This document shows positions 1 to 11,574 of a stretch of 64,000 bases of DNA, in pieces. Position 1 is the first letter of the stretch; each line of letters starts with the position of its first letter. The DNA comes from Globomyces pollinis-pini. Lineage: Eukaryota > Chytridiomycota > Chytridiomycetes > Rhizophydiales > Globomycetaceae. A model generated the notes under the pieces. That model did no database searches and was not told the DNA's origin. It worked only from the letters and a program-made list of their open reading frames with translations. Both the position numbers and the translations under genes were made by a program. The stretch spans positions 60,242-124,241 of the forward strand of contig MU621106.1 in the NCBI GenBank assembly GCA_025399215.1, given 5' to 3'.

Positions 1-167
1 ATTAGAAACGTCTCAGTAAAATGAAATCGGTACCAAAATCACGGAAAACTATTGAGCTTCACGATAATTAAGGAAAAACTTGAAAATAAATATTTGATTT
101 AAAATAGGATTTATATATATAGATTCTTTTTTGTTCGAACTTTACCTTCTTTTTAGTACTCAAAGGG

Positions 168-3100
168 ATGACACATCCCAAACACTACAAAATGTTATGT
201 ATAGCAGATATGCTATTAAATCCATCGGTGGATTTAACTAGTACGGGTACTGTTCCTGTACTGGTTGGTTCTTTAACTGAAGATCGTCGCATATTAGGCC
301 AACTCTTTCTCAAAGATAAAACTGGTACATGAGAAATAGAATCTAAATATGTAGGTCAAATTCCATGCATATTTCTGAATTTCAAGTTGATGGATTTGGA
401 TCAAACCATATGTGTAGAAGATTGGAAATTGGTCAAGTTCAATACAAAATACTACGTTGAAATCAAATCATTCTTTATCGCTTCAGAAGAATTAAAAAAC
501 TATCCTTATTTTGAATTTGAATTTCATTCAAAGTATGTGAAATCAACCAATTCGATAATAGAAACCAAACTCAAACAAGGGATAAGTGTTGTAGGTTCAG
601 TATTATCCAAATCACAGATTATGGTTAGTGGAAACCATTACCTATTCATTATCAAAATATCTTGTATTTTAAAAACAGAATCGAATTGTAAACCAGAATT
701 ATTTATGGCCTACATTACATTTAAATCAATTGATACCACTTTACCTCTATTAAACCATTTCTATTCAATCAAATTAAAGGAAAGTTTTCATTTTATGAAT
801 ATGAAATCAAGTAAAGTGAAATTGAAATCAAATTCAGATTCAATGATGTCTCTTATGTTTGATTGTGGTATCTCAATTCAGTATCCCGTCGAACCAAATT
901 CGGATTTAATATCTGTGTTGAATACTCAATCAAATGCTTTTTTCTGTCAGGACACTATTGGTACTGTGAATAGTACTAAAATATAGATTCACAAACTCCA
1001 AGTCAAAAAAATGGAAAAGATATAATTATAGAGTCTGTTATTTGCTATAAGGGAACGGTTACAGATGTTTTGGATTTGACAATGGGAATTTATGTAATCG
1101 ATAACACCCATCAACTTCATTTAACGTATCACAATTTAGCTGGTTACGGACTGGGGATCAGAAAAGGTATTTTCAATCACTTAACAGCTTACAAAAGGCA
1201 CTGAATTGGAATTAAACAATGTACATATCATCCCTGATGAAATTCAATCGTTTATCTATTTCATTGCATGTCCATATTCAACAATAACCATTTGCAAGTT
1301 TTCCGATATTAAAACGGTGCCAATACCTTTGAATCCGATTTATAATCCAAAAGACCGACAAAAAGAGTTTATGAAATTCAAAAGCTATAATTTCGTCGAT
1401 ATCCTTTTTCGCCTATCCATTCAAAAGCAGCTATCAAGTATAGAAAACTTAACCGGGTGTCCAAACCTTCCTCCAAACCTCGCCCATGATATAATGATCA
1501 GCTGTGGGTATACTCCTTACAAAGACAATATACAAACCACGATACTTTCTCATGATAAATCTTGTTTTCTCACAAAAACGAGGTATAATATACCCAGGGT
1601 CGTGAATGTTGAAGATCTTCATCAAAGTTTTAAAGAGATTGAATCACTAGATCAATTTAACAATCAAGTAGAGAATATTCTATTATTTGTTATAATTCGA
1701 CAAAACAAATTTGGAATGTATTGGTTATGTGATTCTAGTGGGGAAATGTTGGCAATCCTAGATCAGAATTTCGAATATTTGAATATATATAATGGATTGT
1801 TTGTGATACGGAAGCTAGAATTGTTTACAAACAAGAGTACTGTTACTAACCCTACGATCAATTATGTGCGAATAAACCAAACGGATGTATCCGAAGTATA
1901 TAGGAGCGCTGGTCCTACAACGTTAAACCAGAGTCATAGATTCATATTCAATCCCACGTTGATATCTCCTATTACAGTACATTTCTCAACAGATTCTAAA
2001 ACTGGAGGTATATTGACTTTGATTTGACATTAGAATTGACAACATCTTATCAATCTATTCTGCAAGGGGGATTACTTCAATATCCAAATTGTGATGGTGA
2101 TGGAAAGAACTGTTTTATAAAGTTTACAGATGAATTTTTGCATATTAGACATCAGATTCAATACCATTCCAAATTCATTTTACACATACCTACGTCTGTA
2201 ACGATGACACACTTTGATAATGTTGCAATTGAATGGAATGGGCAATGTGAACTGCAGACTGAAGAAAAGAAGTTGACCATATCCGAGATTTATCGAGACA
2301 GATATTTAAGTGCAGAGCGAATTATTGACCAATCTTACTCCATATCACAAAATCAAGCTTTGATATCTTGTCATGGAAAAATCCGATCAATTCAATATTT
2401 GCAATCTGAAAATATCTATCATTTTCATGATTCCACAATTGCAAAAGAATTTAATACGAATCGATACCATCTGTACCCTTTTAAAGTTGTGCTAGTTGAT
2501 GATATGAATGTGGAAAAACAGTTGGAAGTCATTTTCCCGTTTGGATACCCTACATTTTCCATGATACCCAATTCGTACCTGTACCTGCATCAAATTCAAA
2601 TTTCAATCATCAATGGAAAAATTCAATTGTTGGTTTTACCCGTAACTGAAATGAATTATTCGGTGCAATTTTTGTTTTCTAGACAACTGGTTGATTTGGA
2701 AGCACAAAATCAAGATTTTACACATCACACCTATTTGACTCATTTATTATCAAATAAGCCATCAAAAAATACTTGGATAACTTGCAAAATCAAAAATATC
2801 TTGTCAATTAAATTTTCTTTGTATTGTAATGATTGCGTAAACGCGAATTGTGAATGTGATACGAAGGAATTAGTTGGAAGTTTACAGCTACTGGTTGAAG
2901 ATTCAACGATGGAATCTATTGTTCAAATTGATACTTTAAAATTGATTATGTCAGTGTTATATCTTACTGAAAATGATTTAGACAAAATTTGTTCATATCT
3001 ATACAAAAATCAACCGCTAATTGATCTTGATTTGTCCCCTTGGTCTAGCTTGAAACCTGCGAATGAAGCTTTAACATTTTTGACTGGGTTAAGTGATCAA

Positions 3101-3364
3101 AAGAAGATTTTCAAAACCATTCATTTTCGAATTTCTGGTATTCCAAACCATATTACTCAACGACCTATTTTTAAAATGGATCGACCGACATCTGTATGTA
3201 GATTAGATATGTTACGTAGTCGGACTGGTAGAATTGGGGATGGTAATTTCAGTACAGTTGGATTGAAACGAATTGTTTTATTTGTGAATGATTTGAAGGA
3301 TCTTGAGATTGTGAATCAAGCGATGCGATTTGTACAAGAAATTGAAGCGAGTTTAACTAATTAA
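168..3364 (+). CDS. CTC1: CTC1-like OB-fold telomere protein
   Basis: Probable CTC1, the large OB-fold subunit of the CST complex that protects telomere ends and brings in polymerase alpha-primase for C-strand fill-in. I read five exons (168-324, 355-959, 986-1166, 1198-2007, 2034-3364), about 1,027 residues, near the usual family length. The four introns are 26-31 nt. Removing the first takes out an in-frame TGA at 330-332 and joins LFLKDKTG to QIPCIFLNF, an OB-fold turn. A later splice rebuilds GIRKGTELELNNVHI. Near the C terminus a Cys cluster (CNDCVNANCEC) precedes VGSLQLLVEDSTMESIV, as in a zinc-ribbon OB fold. The identity rests on these remembered patterns; another large OB-fold replication protein is the main alternative. 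The start at 168 is the first ATG in frame after a pyrimidine-rich stretch ending TTTTTAG, so a further upstream exon is possible. Confidence 0.6.
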
Positions 3365-3540
3365 AACGATTTCATAGAAATAAATTAACTCAAAAATCAA
3401 TATGAATTTCGTTTGTCATTTTGGTATAATCGAATCCTTTGTCAATACGATATCAATATTGGTTTGATTTAATAATTGTTTTCAAAGAATATTTTCAATC
3501 GCGTATTGGATTTGATGTTTCAACATTTTAACATTTTTAC

Positions 3541-3925
3541 ATGCAAGTGGATCCATCAGTAAGTTTTACAACAGCTCACTTCATCAGACTTTACCAGAAC
3601 AAGACCGTTTGTTTTATGAGAAATATGGAAGATTACCTCCTCAAAAGAAACCACTTGGTCAACGACTGAAGGTATAGAGACTAACAGTTTATTCGTAGGG
3701 AGGAGACCGTAAATACTTTGATTCAGGAGATTATGCAATGTCCAAGGCTGGAAAGACTGATCCAGGGAATGTTGGTATGACAATTATTGATATTTATTAA
3801 AAGGATCTGATCATCCCTCACCTGAAAGAATTCCACACTCGATACCGCAAAATAAGAAATCTGATACTCATCCTCCATCCAAGGAGTCTGGGTTGACCCA
3901 GGAACAGGATGCTTCAGCTCCATAG
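3541..3925 (+). CDS. ENSA: Endosulfine (Igo1/ENSA/ARPP19), Greatwall substrate
   Basis: Small endosulfine-family protein, 99 residues, in four exons (3541-3558, 3588-3671, 3699-3774, 3804-3925) with introns of 29, 27 and 29 nt. The spliced protein has the family core LPPQKKPLGQRL followed by KYFDSGDYAMSKAG. The Ser in FDSGDY is the site phosphorylated by Greatwall/Rim15 kinases, after which the protein binds and inhibits PP2A-B55 to control mitotic entry or quiescence. Both conserved blocks are intact. The C-terminal tail is polar and disordered, as usual. Each exon is too short to be seen as a long reading frame, so the gene is easy to miss. It follows the CTC1-like gene by about 180 bp on the same strand. 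Confidence 0.9.
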
Positions 3926-4554
3926 TGGATATTTGTTGATTTGGTTTCTTAAATATAAAACTTATTATAACAATCCAGGAAACCACTTTATATTGCAACT
4001 CTTTTGTCCTGTACCAGGGTTGAAGAGAATCACGAGAAATTTGCTATTGTGGATTTTCTTTACAAGTCAATCCTTTCTTTACATACCAGAAGTTGATTAA
4101 TATCCCAATTATGAAATAATGGTTGAGACCTGAAATTGAATATTTTCCCTTCCAATGCTTTCAAGTGAAGGATGAATTCCATGAAACAGAGTCGGGTGAC
4201 TTTGATTGGATAATGAAATTCAATTGTTAAAGTAGGAAAGGACTAAGAATATCAAGTTTAATCAAGTAATATTGGAACAACAGACAATAGTACATTTTGA
4301 AATAATAGTTGAACAACAGACATCAGTACATTTACAACGTGTTTTACAAAACGAAACGTGTTCCAACATACCATTCAATAGTCTGATTTTAACAATGAAA
4401 TCGCAAGAATACGGTAGATCTAAATCCAAAAATACGAAGATCCAAACCATTGTTTTCTTGAAACTTGAGAGCGGCAACTTGCTTTGAGAAAGAGGTTCAA
4501 GTGGCTGCTGTTTTATTAAATTACAAACGAATTCATTTCTTTACCTTTTTTAAA
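3926..4554. other. Intergenic, no gene recognised
   Basis: About 630 nt between endosulfine and the glycosyltransferase. Two pieces look faintly coding on the plus strand (around 4020-4070 and 4126-4230, the latter reading 36 codons before a TAA at 4230), but I could not join them into a recognisable protein. An imperfect repeat of about 20 nt built on 'gaacaacagaca' occurs at 4270-4335. It may hold the decayed remains of a gene; nothing here supports a functional call. Confidence 0.3.
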
Positions 4555-5995
4555 ATGTCATCCACTCATGCTCCATTGTATGGATAGTAGAAATCACTCA
4601 TGTTAGGTTGGAAAACAATTCTAGGCCCTTGAATATTCTGTTTGCAACTGAATACCTTCCTCCTTTTGTTTCCGGTATCGCTAATCGTTGTAAAAATTTG
4701 GTCAATGGTTATAGAGAGCAAGGGCACAATGTTACCGTATTTTCTATAGTAGGTTCCGATTGTGACGTCGTCGTCCCGTCTGTTCCTAACCCTTTCTACA
4801 AACACCAAAGGTAAGATACTTAGACTGTCTAATTTCAGAACTTTTATTCTCCCTCCTCTTTCTTTAATTTGGGAATTACTGGATTTTACAACACCAATTA
4901 AATATGACATTGCACATTTAGTTGCACCACTATGTCTATCTTTCATCCCATTACTGCCACTTATGTGGCTTCGTGGAATCAAAATCTATGTTTCCTATCA
5001 TGTATACTTAGAATACTATCGTGATCATTACGTCGGCACCAGTGACAATATTTTCATTTATTTGTTCAACACTATTTGTGATTTGATCTTTCCTCTTTTA
5101 TATTTCATCCCTTTAACTTGGTTGGCATCTGTAGTTGGTATTCCATCAAAAACGGCAGATAATTATGTTTTTGATTATTCCCACAGAGTTCACATTTTAA
5201 AATCTGGTTTAGACACAAATGTTTTTCACCCAGATGCTGCATTTTCACATAATCCTTTAAAAAAGAACCCTTCAAAAGTAAAATTGATAGAAACAGAAAT
5301 TGGCGAAACTGACAACGTTTACACCAACTTACGTGAACTTTCCGGTCCTGGAAATGAAAAGGGCCCTGTTTTATTGTATTGTGGTCGTTTAGCTCTGGAA
5401 AAGAACATTGAATTTCTTGTCAATTGTATGTCACAGCCACTTCTACAGGATGCAACTCTCGTTTTAGTTGGAGATGGCCCTTCACGCACTTCGTTGGAGG
5501 CATTGGCAAAAAGTGTTGTTGGATCTGACTACGTTTATTCATTTGATCCTTCCATGGTAAGAACAGTACCATTTCTGACCTGTATAGGAAGATCCTCTAG
5601 ATGGGAGCAAAAGGCATCGAGTTATATTCACTGGAATGGTTTTAAATGAACACAAAGTCGCCTCCTTATACGCACAGGCAGATATTTTTGTGTCTGCATC
5701 TGGATCCGAAACTTTTGGATTTACAGTTGCGGAAGCTATGGCATGTGGTACACCATCTGTCGTAGTCCGTTCTGGGGCATTCCCTACCGTTTATAAGATG
5801 ATTAATGACTGGATGTTTGATATGGATGACAGTGAAGGTTTTGCTGATGCTTGCTCCCGAGTGTTCAATACTATTGAGGAGTCCAAGTTGTTTGCTAGAA
5901 ATGTTGCGGTGGAAGGGTTCAGCATAAATTCATCAGTTAAAGACTTACTGACGACTTACTACTGGATCGTAAATGGATGTCCCGATGATCTTTGA
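4555..5995 (+). CDS. GT4 glycosyltransferase, SQD2/PimB-like
   Basis: Glycosyltransferase of the GT-B fold, family GT4. Exons 4555-4577, 4607-4810, 4839-5556 and 5588-5995, about 450 residues; introns 29, 28 and 31 nt. The N-terminal domain opens NILFATEYLPPFVSGIANR, the nucleotide-sugar transferase start with a Gly-rich loop, and has the SYHVYLEYYRDHY region. The C-terminal domain shows VLLYCGRLALEKNIEFLV, LVLVGDGPS and SGSETFGFTVAEAMACGTP, where the E-x7-E donor-binding motif (ETFGFTVAE) is intact. Closest in pattern to SQD2-like sulfoquinovosyl- or PimB-type mannosyl-transferases acting on lipid acceptors, but the acceptor cannot be read from sequence. A hydrophobic stretch with FIYLFNTICDLIFPLLYFIP in the N domain suggests membrane association. 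Confidence 0.85.
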
Positions 5996-6049
5996 TATAA
6001 TTTTTAGTATTACTTAAACTGATTATTTGAATTGTTGAGATAATGAGAT

Positions 6050-6225
6050 ACATATGGGATTTTTCATTGTGCATTTTCTGTAAACCCAAAAACCTTCTTT
6101 TTACGCTGATCAAAACCCCGTCCATCCTCCGTCCGCGATTCTGAAGTTTACAGTCAGCACTAAGGACTAGAAGATCTATACAAGGTTGATCCATATCTAA
6201 GTTTGTCCCCGCATTTTCTTCTTTT
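6050..6225 (+). pseudogene. Ghost of the 5' end of the downstream desaturase
   Basis: This stretch resembles 7625-7990, the promoter and first codons of the fatty-acid desaturase gene: shared blocks include ATTTTTCATTGTG, GATTCTGAAGT, AGCACTAAGGA, TAGAAGATCTATACAAG and GCATTTTCTT. The ATG at 7844 corresponds here to ACG at 6103, several bases are deleted and the frame is lost. It is a truncated, degenerate duplicate and cannot encode the protein. Confidence 0.8.
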
Positions 6226-6263
6226 TCACTTGAAGGCTCTCTTTCTCCTCAAAACTAAGTGAA

Positions 6264-7304
6264 ATGTCTGACAATGATAACCAATATAAATGGAACAAAT
6301 TTGTGGAAATAGGAAATACTATCCACAAGATGAGAGGACAATTTCGTATTCTGGAAGCAATCAGAGCTCTTCAATATACGGAACAGTCTTAAAGACCAGT
6401 TTATTTCGAACTTTCCCATCAAAGATCAACAACTCTACGATATCCTCCTTCCTAAAATCGCTTGCTATCTGGATGGGAATGCTGAAATAATTCAAGATGC
6501 CGTGGAGAAATACTTTTTAGCTCAACACTGCAAAGCTAGTCTTGATGAAAATCTCTTTCAAGTGTCTTCTTACCCAAGAAGAGTGGAATTCAAACAGGAT
6601 TCATTTGAGACATCAGTGATGGAGATCAAACAACTCGCTACTTTATCAAGATACATCAATACGGCCCAACGGAAGACAATTGGAAAAGTTTGCAACCACC
6701 AGATACGAAGGAGTTGTTCATATACAAATTTCTAAGCTACCTTGGAATCGGCCCAGATGTCCATTTCATTCCGTCTCGCAGCTCAAAGATGACTATCTAC
6801 ATTTCCACAAAAGATTGTCATCTCACACTATTGTCTCAATTGACCAAGGATACCATGAACACGAAACTTTAGTCCAACTCGATTTGATTTCACGGATTTT
6901 ATGTCTTCATGATTGCGCGACCAAAATCCTCTAATTGTGGTCAAGTTAACGACAATCCGATGATTGTAGATTTTCGTATCAAAAAACAGATAGGTATATA
7001 TTTCAAATCGGATATCTTGGACAAGTTCTATCAAGGAAATGGGGAGTTTAACTATTCTGGCTTGATGGTAGAGGCAGTTAGAATTCCACAAGACCAGAAA
7101 TTGTTGATTTTGAGAAATTCATTGCAAGAGTGGAACCTGGCAGAAATGATTGACAAAACTGCGTTGGAAATGCAACCGATGATTCAGAAAATTGTTACTA
7201 AAGTTAAAGTTGATTTACAGCGCTATATTTATGATGTAAAAGAGACAATCAAAATCCTGTCGCAAATTGAACATAAACAGAATCACTTAGGTTTATTAAA
7301 TTAA
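6264..7304 (+). pseudogene. Frame-broken gene of unknown family
   Basis: Coding-like text runs across this whole stretch but changes frame at least four times (near 6391, 6615, 6885 and 6925) at places with no convincing short intron. In order, the pieces read SNFPIKDQQLYDILLPK, TTRYFIKIHQYGPTEDNWK, TKELFIYKFLSYLGIGPDVH, LVQLDLISRILCLHDCAT and NPMIVDFRIKKQ. The VDFR after a Lys-containing FIKIH strand is loosely like a protein-kinase-fold phosphotransferase, but I cannot name the family. It begins with ATG at 6264 and ends TAA at 7302-7304. It lies beside the desaturase ghost, so the region looks like a patch of decay. Sequencing errors are the alternative, but neighbouring genes show none at this density. 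Confidence 0.6.
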
Positions 7305-7843
7305 ATAAGCAATTCACATGTCAACTTCAGAATAGAGTTTTGGAATAGATGAAGCAGTAAACAAAGGCTTCTGAACAGACACACAATCCAAGTAATTCGG
7401 CGAAGAATTTCAGAGAAAAGAACTGCTTGAATTGTAAGGTCAACTCTTTAGGAATGCAAAATTGCCTTCCCTGTTAGGTAATGATTGCGTAGATGAACTT
7501 GTAGTTTCATACAAAATCATTGTTCAAAAATATTTTGAAACTCTAATGACTCAAAAATGACTCCAAAGTCAGAATTCTCAGACCACTTTTGACCTTCAAA
7601 TATTTTTTTAAATCTTTCAAAAATATTTAAGAGATGAGATTTTTCATTGTGTATTTTCGCGTTTTGATTCTAGTTGTTTCAACAGCGGAATTTGTTGATT
7701 CACATCTTCATAAACCCTGGCCCGCGACAAAGAAAGTAACTATCTCAATCTGCTTCCGAAATGACTCATTGTTATTAACAATGACGTAAGTGATTTATTT
7801 CCTTTCGCGTCTGATAAAACACCAAAATTCTTTCCCTCTTTTC
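7305..7843. other. Intergenic, source of the duplicated promoter block
   Basis: No coding region seen. The part from about 7625 onward (with ATTTTTCATTGTGTATTTTC) is the intact counterpart of the ghost at 6050-6225 and probably forms the desaturase promoter and 5' leader. Confidence 0.4.
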
Positions 7844-9135
7844 ATGTTGATCAAACCTTCCACAGTCCGTCCTCCGGTCCGTGATTCTGAAGTATTTCAG
7901 CCAGCACTAAGGAGTCTACATGGTGATCTAGAAGATCTATACAAGATTGATCCAGATCTAAAGTTTGTCCGCGCATTTTCTTGGTTTCCAAACAGTTCTG
8001 TTCCTGAACCTCTTCAACCGCTACTACAAGCATATATTCGCTGGACTAGTACCTTTCTAGCTGATCCAAGAGATACGATCTTTGTCACTCATATTATCTT
8101 TACCTTTCTGGTTGTTGCACCATCAACTGCACTTTTACTTTACAGATTTTCTTGGATTCATGCTATTCTCCACACCATCGGACTTGTTATCACCATTCCT
8201 CCGTTTATTCTTTTATTACATTGTACTGTTCATAAAAGGGTGACCAAAAAAGACTTGTTTCCTATCACTGATCTCTTGATTATGTATGTTATTGCTCCTC
8301 TCTACGGACAAACCTGGAATACCTTCTATTACCACCATGTGAAGCATCATCATGTGGAAGATAATGGTGTGAATGATTTGTCATCGACAATTTGGTATGA
8401 TCGAGATAACTGGGTACATTTCGCTATTTATTTTTCTCGATTCTATTTTTTGGTTATGTTTGAATTGCCGTATCATTTCTATACAAAAGGTCAATATCTT
8501 GCTGCTTATCATTGCTTTACTGGAGAATTTTTTACGTATATCTTTTATGCTTCCTTCTTTTTTATCTGCTCGAATCCTTTATCAGTAATGTTTACATGGT
8601 ACATGGCTTTCAATTTTTCAAGGTAGTTTAAATTGTTTATTGAATTATTTTTAGAATTGGAATGATGACTGGCAATTGGACACAGCATGCATTTTTGGTT
8701 CAAGATGATCCAAAGAATGATTACAAAACTGCTTTGACATGTGTCAACACAGTGTATAATTCCTTTTGCTTTAATGATGGTTATCATACTTCTCACCATT
8801 TAAATCCAAAACGTCATTGGCAAGATCATCCTGAACATTTCATGACTTCGATTAAACGATATGCGGAGGAAAGAGTACACGTTTTCCAAGGGGTTGATTA
8901 TTGGGAAGTATGGTGTATGTTGATGATCAGAGACTATGATGGTTTAGCCAAATCTTTTGTAGATTTGACTGAAACTTTAACTCATGAAGAAAAGATAGAA
9001 TATTTAAAGGCTAGACTCAAACGTCTCACTCCAGAACAAATTGAAAAACATTATGGTACAAAAAAGAGTTATGGAGTTGGTAATCAGAAACCAACTACCA
9101 TTTTGAAGTCTGAAGAGTTTGATAAAAGTAAATAA
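7844..9135 (+). CDS. Membrane fatty-acid desaturase
   Basis: Membrane di-iron fatty-acid desaturase, two exons (7844-8622 and 8655-9135) with a 32-nt intron, about 420 residues. The three His boxes are visible: an early LLLHCTVH, then YHHVKHHHVED, and the C-terminal GYHTSHHLNP, which together ligate the two irons. Hydrophobic segments around residues 85-130 and 185-265 fit the four-helix membrane topology. The NWTQHAFLVQDD stretch between the last helix and the third box is typical of the family in fungi and algae. The substrate and the position of the double bond cannot be told. The start at 7844 gives MLIKPSTVRPPVRDSE; a duplicate of this 5' end lies at 6050-6225. Confidence 0.85.
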
Positions 9136-9192
9136 AGATTTGTTGTGTTCTTAAAATAGTTAATTTTTGAGATTGATTGTGATGAAATTTGA

Positions 9193-10140
9193 TTATTTTA
9201 TTGACACACATCGTTGCTTTTTAAGACTAGTGGTGCTGTTACTGAAAAGTTGAGTTTTGGAAATCTTTTTATCTCCTTGTACTTTAATAAACTTTCCAAA
9301 ATAAAGCAACGTGTAAACTGACCCACAAAGACCAAATATGACAGTCGAAACTGTATATTTCTTGATGGCCCTTGTATTTTCATCATAAACCAATAGCCTC
9401 GTTCTTTCTATAGACTCGGAATCGAAATCAAAATTAGGAATACTATCGAGTAATCCCAAACCAATTCCTAACACAGCTACAATCATTAATCGATAAATAG
9501 CAAATGATACATTATCCACATACCTAAAATTAGATGTTTTCCTTAATTCGCTATAGTATAATAACAATGCATTATAGAGATTGAATAGCATCACTAGAAT
9601 AATGGATGATAGAAACAATTCGTAAATTCCTGCAAAATTCTGTCTCCAAATAGGTAATTTCACGAAATCATCAGCATAGAAACCATAGAGTATCCCAGAT
9701 ATCATCCCCAATATAATAATAAAAATGATGTTTAATTGTGTCATGAAATAAGGGTGATGAATTCTATAAGCTTGTATTTTTTGAATGAATCTGAAAGAAT
9801 TAACCATTAAACTAGAGAAATCTAAATATATAGATAAGAACACTAGTATGATCGATATCAATGCAATATTCATCGCCAAATATTCTAAATGGTCAAGAAT
9901 TGATATCTTCATCAGTTGTTGTAGAATCGTACCATTTGCTTGATACACAATTTCTGACAGAATTATAGAGTTGATTCTTATAATATGATATGCAGTCAAT
10001 CCTATTTGAGATACAATATGAGGAAACGTTTTGATTTCTTTGGTTCGAACACATTGTAAGATAAGGGCAACGATGAGAAGGATACTTGATATAGAATGAG
10101 TTGCAATTGACAGTAAAAGAACTGGACTGTATAAGGTCAT
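9193..10140 (-). CDS. Seven-helix membrane protein, lineage paralogue A
   Basis: Intronless gene for a 315-residue integral membrane protein with about seven hydrophobic segments (near residues 8-28, 45-60, 88-108, 135-155, 170-192, 212-230 and 265-285). I do not recognise a named family. It shares layout and short motifs with the next gene: VYQxNGT near residue 68, a FxY-D block (NFRYVDNVSFAIYRL) before helix six and FGLCGSVYTLLYFGKF in the last helix. The Asn in NGT is a possible glycosylation site. The gene runs tail-to-tail against the desaturase, 57 bp from its stop. A receptor or transporter role is possible but not shown. Confidence 0.75.
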   Translation of the reverse strand: MTLYSPVLLLSIATHSISSILLIVALILQCVRTKEIKTFPHIVSQIGLTAYHIIRINSIILSEIVYQANGTILQQLMKISILDHLEYLAMNIALISIILVFLSIYLDFSSLMVNSFRFIQKIQAYRIHHPYFMTQLNIIFIIILGMISGILYGFYADDFVKLPIWRQNFAGIYELFLSSIILVMLFNLYNALLLYYSELRKTSNFRYVDNVSFAIYRLMIVAVLGIGLGLLDSIPNFDFDSESIERTRLLVYDENTRAIKKYTVSTVIFGLCGSVYTLLYFGKFIKVQGDKKISKTQLFSNSTTSLKKQRCVSIK

Positions 10141-10371
10141 TTGAATTGGAATCTAAATCGATTGGATGACGATCTTGTGTTTTACGCGTTTTCATTACAA
10201 TTCGATTGTAAACAATGTAAATATGCTATATTGCATGTGCTTATTTATTAATGGATACAATAATCTACCAAGTGATTTTTAAAACTGAATACAAATCAAG
10301 AAAATCTATTGAATAAATATATGAAATATCCATGAAGAACATTCCGAGAGGTTTTTAGAGTGCCAAACACT

Positions 10372-11301
10372 TTAACCCATTGTAATTGATGCTGGTATCG
10401 TATTTTTGGTCATGCAGCTAATATCCCTGTTTGTGTTTACACTTTGTCGTGATCTAAAGCAAGGCATGTATTGACCAATATATAAAATCGAATAAATAGA
10501 CCCACTCAGTCCAAACATGATGTTCATGGTAGTGAGTCTACTGCTAGAAGGAATGGGGATCTCTCCTGAATAGTTGTGATCCACAACAGTATTTGTGAAT
10601 AGTATAGTAGTTGAATCCATGAGTAGAAAAGAAATTATGATAAAGCAAACCAATAACAATCTATACATTCCGAGGGATATGGGATCAAAGTATCTGAACC
10701 GATTACCAGCCTTGATTAATCCATAATAAGCTCTTAATGCATACAACAAATTTAGGAAGAGTATTAGCAATAGCATTCCAAAAAAGAATTCCAAGCCGGC
10801 CATAAGACGAAGTCGCCATAGCTTTACTCTATGAGGATTTGAGGAAAAGAATGCAAGAATGGTGACAGATGAGATAAGTAGCAGAACTGATATGGATATA
10901 GTTACTTGACATAGAAATGTTGGATTTCGCTGATAAAATTTATGGAATTGTTTGATGGCTGGCAAAGAATTGGACATCAATTGGACAAGTGCTAGACTGA
11001 AGGTAATATAGACCATAACAACTCCAACCTCTGATATCATCATGGTGAAGTCTGTGTAGTGTTGAATATATAAGATTGACTTTGCTTGTTCCATATAAGT
11101 TCCATTTAATTGGTAAACTCGTTCACTTTCCAAAAAATGTGGCACTTGTAACCCATGGTGGAAGGTAAGAGCTAAGTGAGACCAGATAATATTGAAATCA
11201 ATGCTTGGTTTAGTAACTTTTTGGATAACCAACGATAGTATCAATAATAGACAAGAGAAGGAGTTTGTAATTATTATCAGTAACAATCTGACGTTGAGCA
11301 T
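10372..11301 (-). CDS. Seven-helix membrane protein, lineage paralogue B
   Basis: Intronless 309-residue integral membrane protein, tandem sister of the gene at 9193-10140 on the same strand, 231 bp apart. Shared features include the loop motif VYQLNGT, NRFRYFDPISLGMYRLL before helix six and MFGLSGSIYSILYIGQY in the last helix. The rest has diverged widely, so the duplication is old. No recognised domain; the short polar C-terminal tail contains CFRSRQ. The topology resembles seven-pass receptors, but no diagnostic GPCR motif (such as DRY or NPxxY) is visible. Confidence 0.75.
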   Translation of the reverse strand: MLNVRLLLIIITNSFSCLLLILSLVIQKVTKPSIDFNIIWSHLALTFHHGLQVPHFLESERVYQLNGTYMEQAKSILYIQHYTDFTMMISEVGVVMVYITFSLALVQLMSNSLPAIKQFHKFYQRNPTFLCQVTISISVLLLISSVTILAFFSSNPHRVKLWRLRLMAGLEFFFGMLLLILFLNLLYALRAYYGLIKAGNRFRYFDPISLGMYRLLLVCFIIISFLLMDSTTILFTNTVVDHNYSGEIPIPSSSRLTTMNIMFGLSGSIYSILYIGQYMPCFRSRQSVNTNRDISCMTKNTIPASITMG

Positions 11302-11574
11302 TTACAAAAACTTTTCGCGTCTGTCAGTTCCAAGATGAATTAAAAAGAATTGGTTACGGATATTAGTTAAGAGCGTAATGAATAGTCTGGTTTTTGAACT
11401 CACTATAACACAACTGGCAGTATGATTCTTTATGATGAACTATAAAATAACCATGAAAGCAGCATAAATCTTCCATATATTTGACGTCTAAATAGAAGGG
11501 AAAGTTTGTGGTTTCGATACTAATTGACATCTCAGTTGACAATTTTTTTATTATTTTTATAAAAATGTTTTTGA

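Noticed and set aside
131..142. GTTCGAAC as a tRNA B box (also near 10034)
   Set aside because: No A box, acceptor stem or T-run at the right distance.
330..332. In-frame TGA in the CTC1-like gene, perhaps recoded as Trp or selenocysteine
   Set aside because: A normal 30-nt GT..AG intron (325-354) removes it and gives a better protein; other genes use TGA as a stop.
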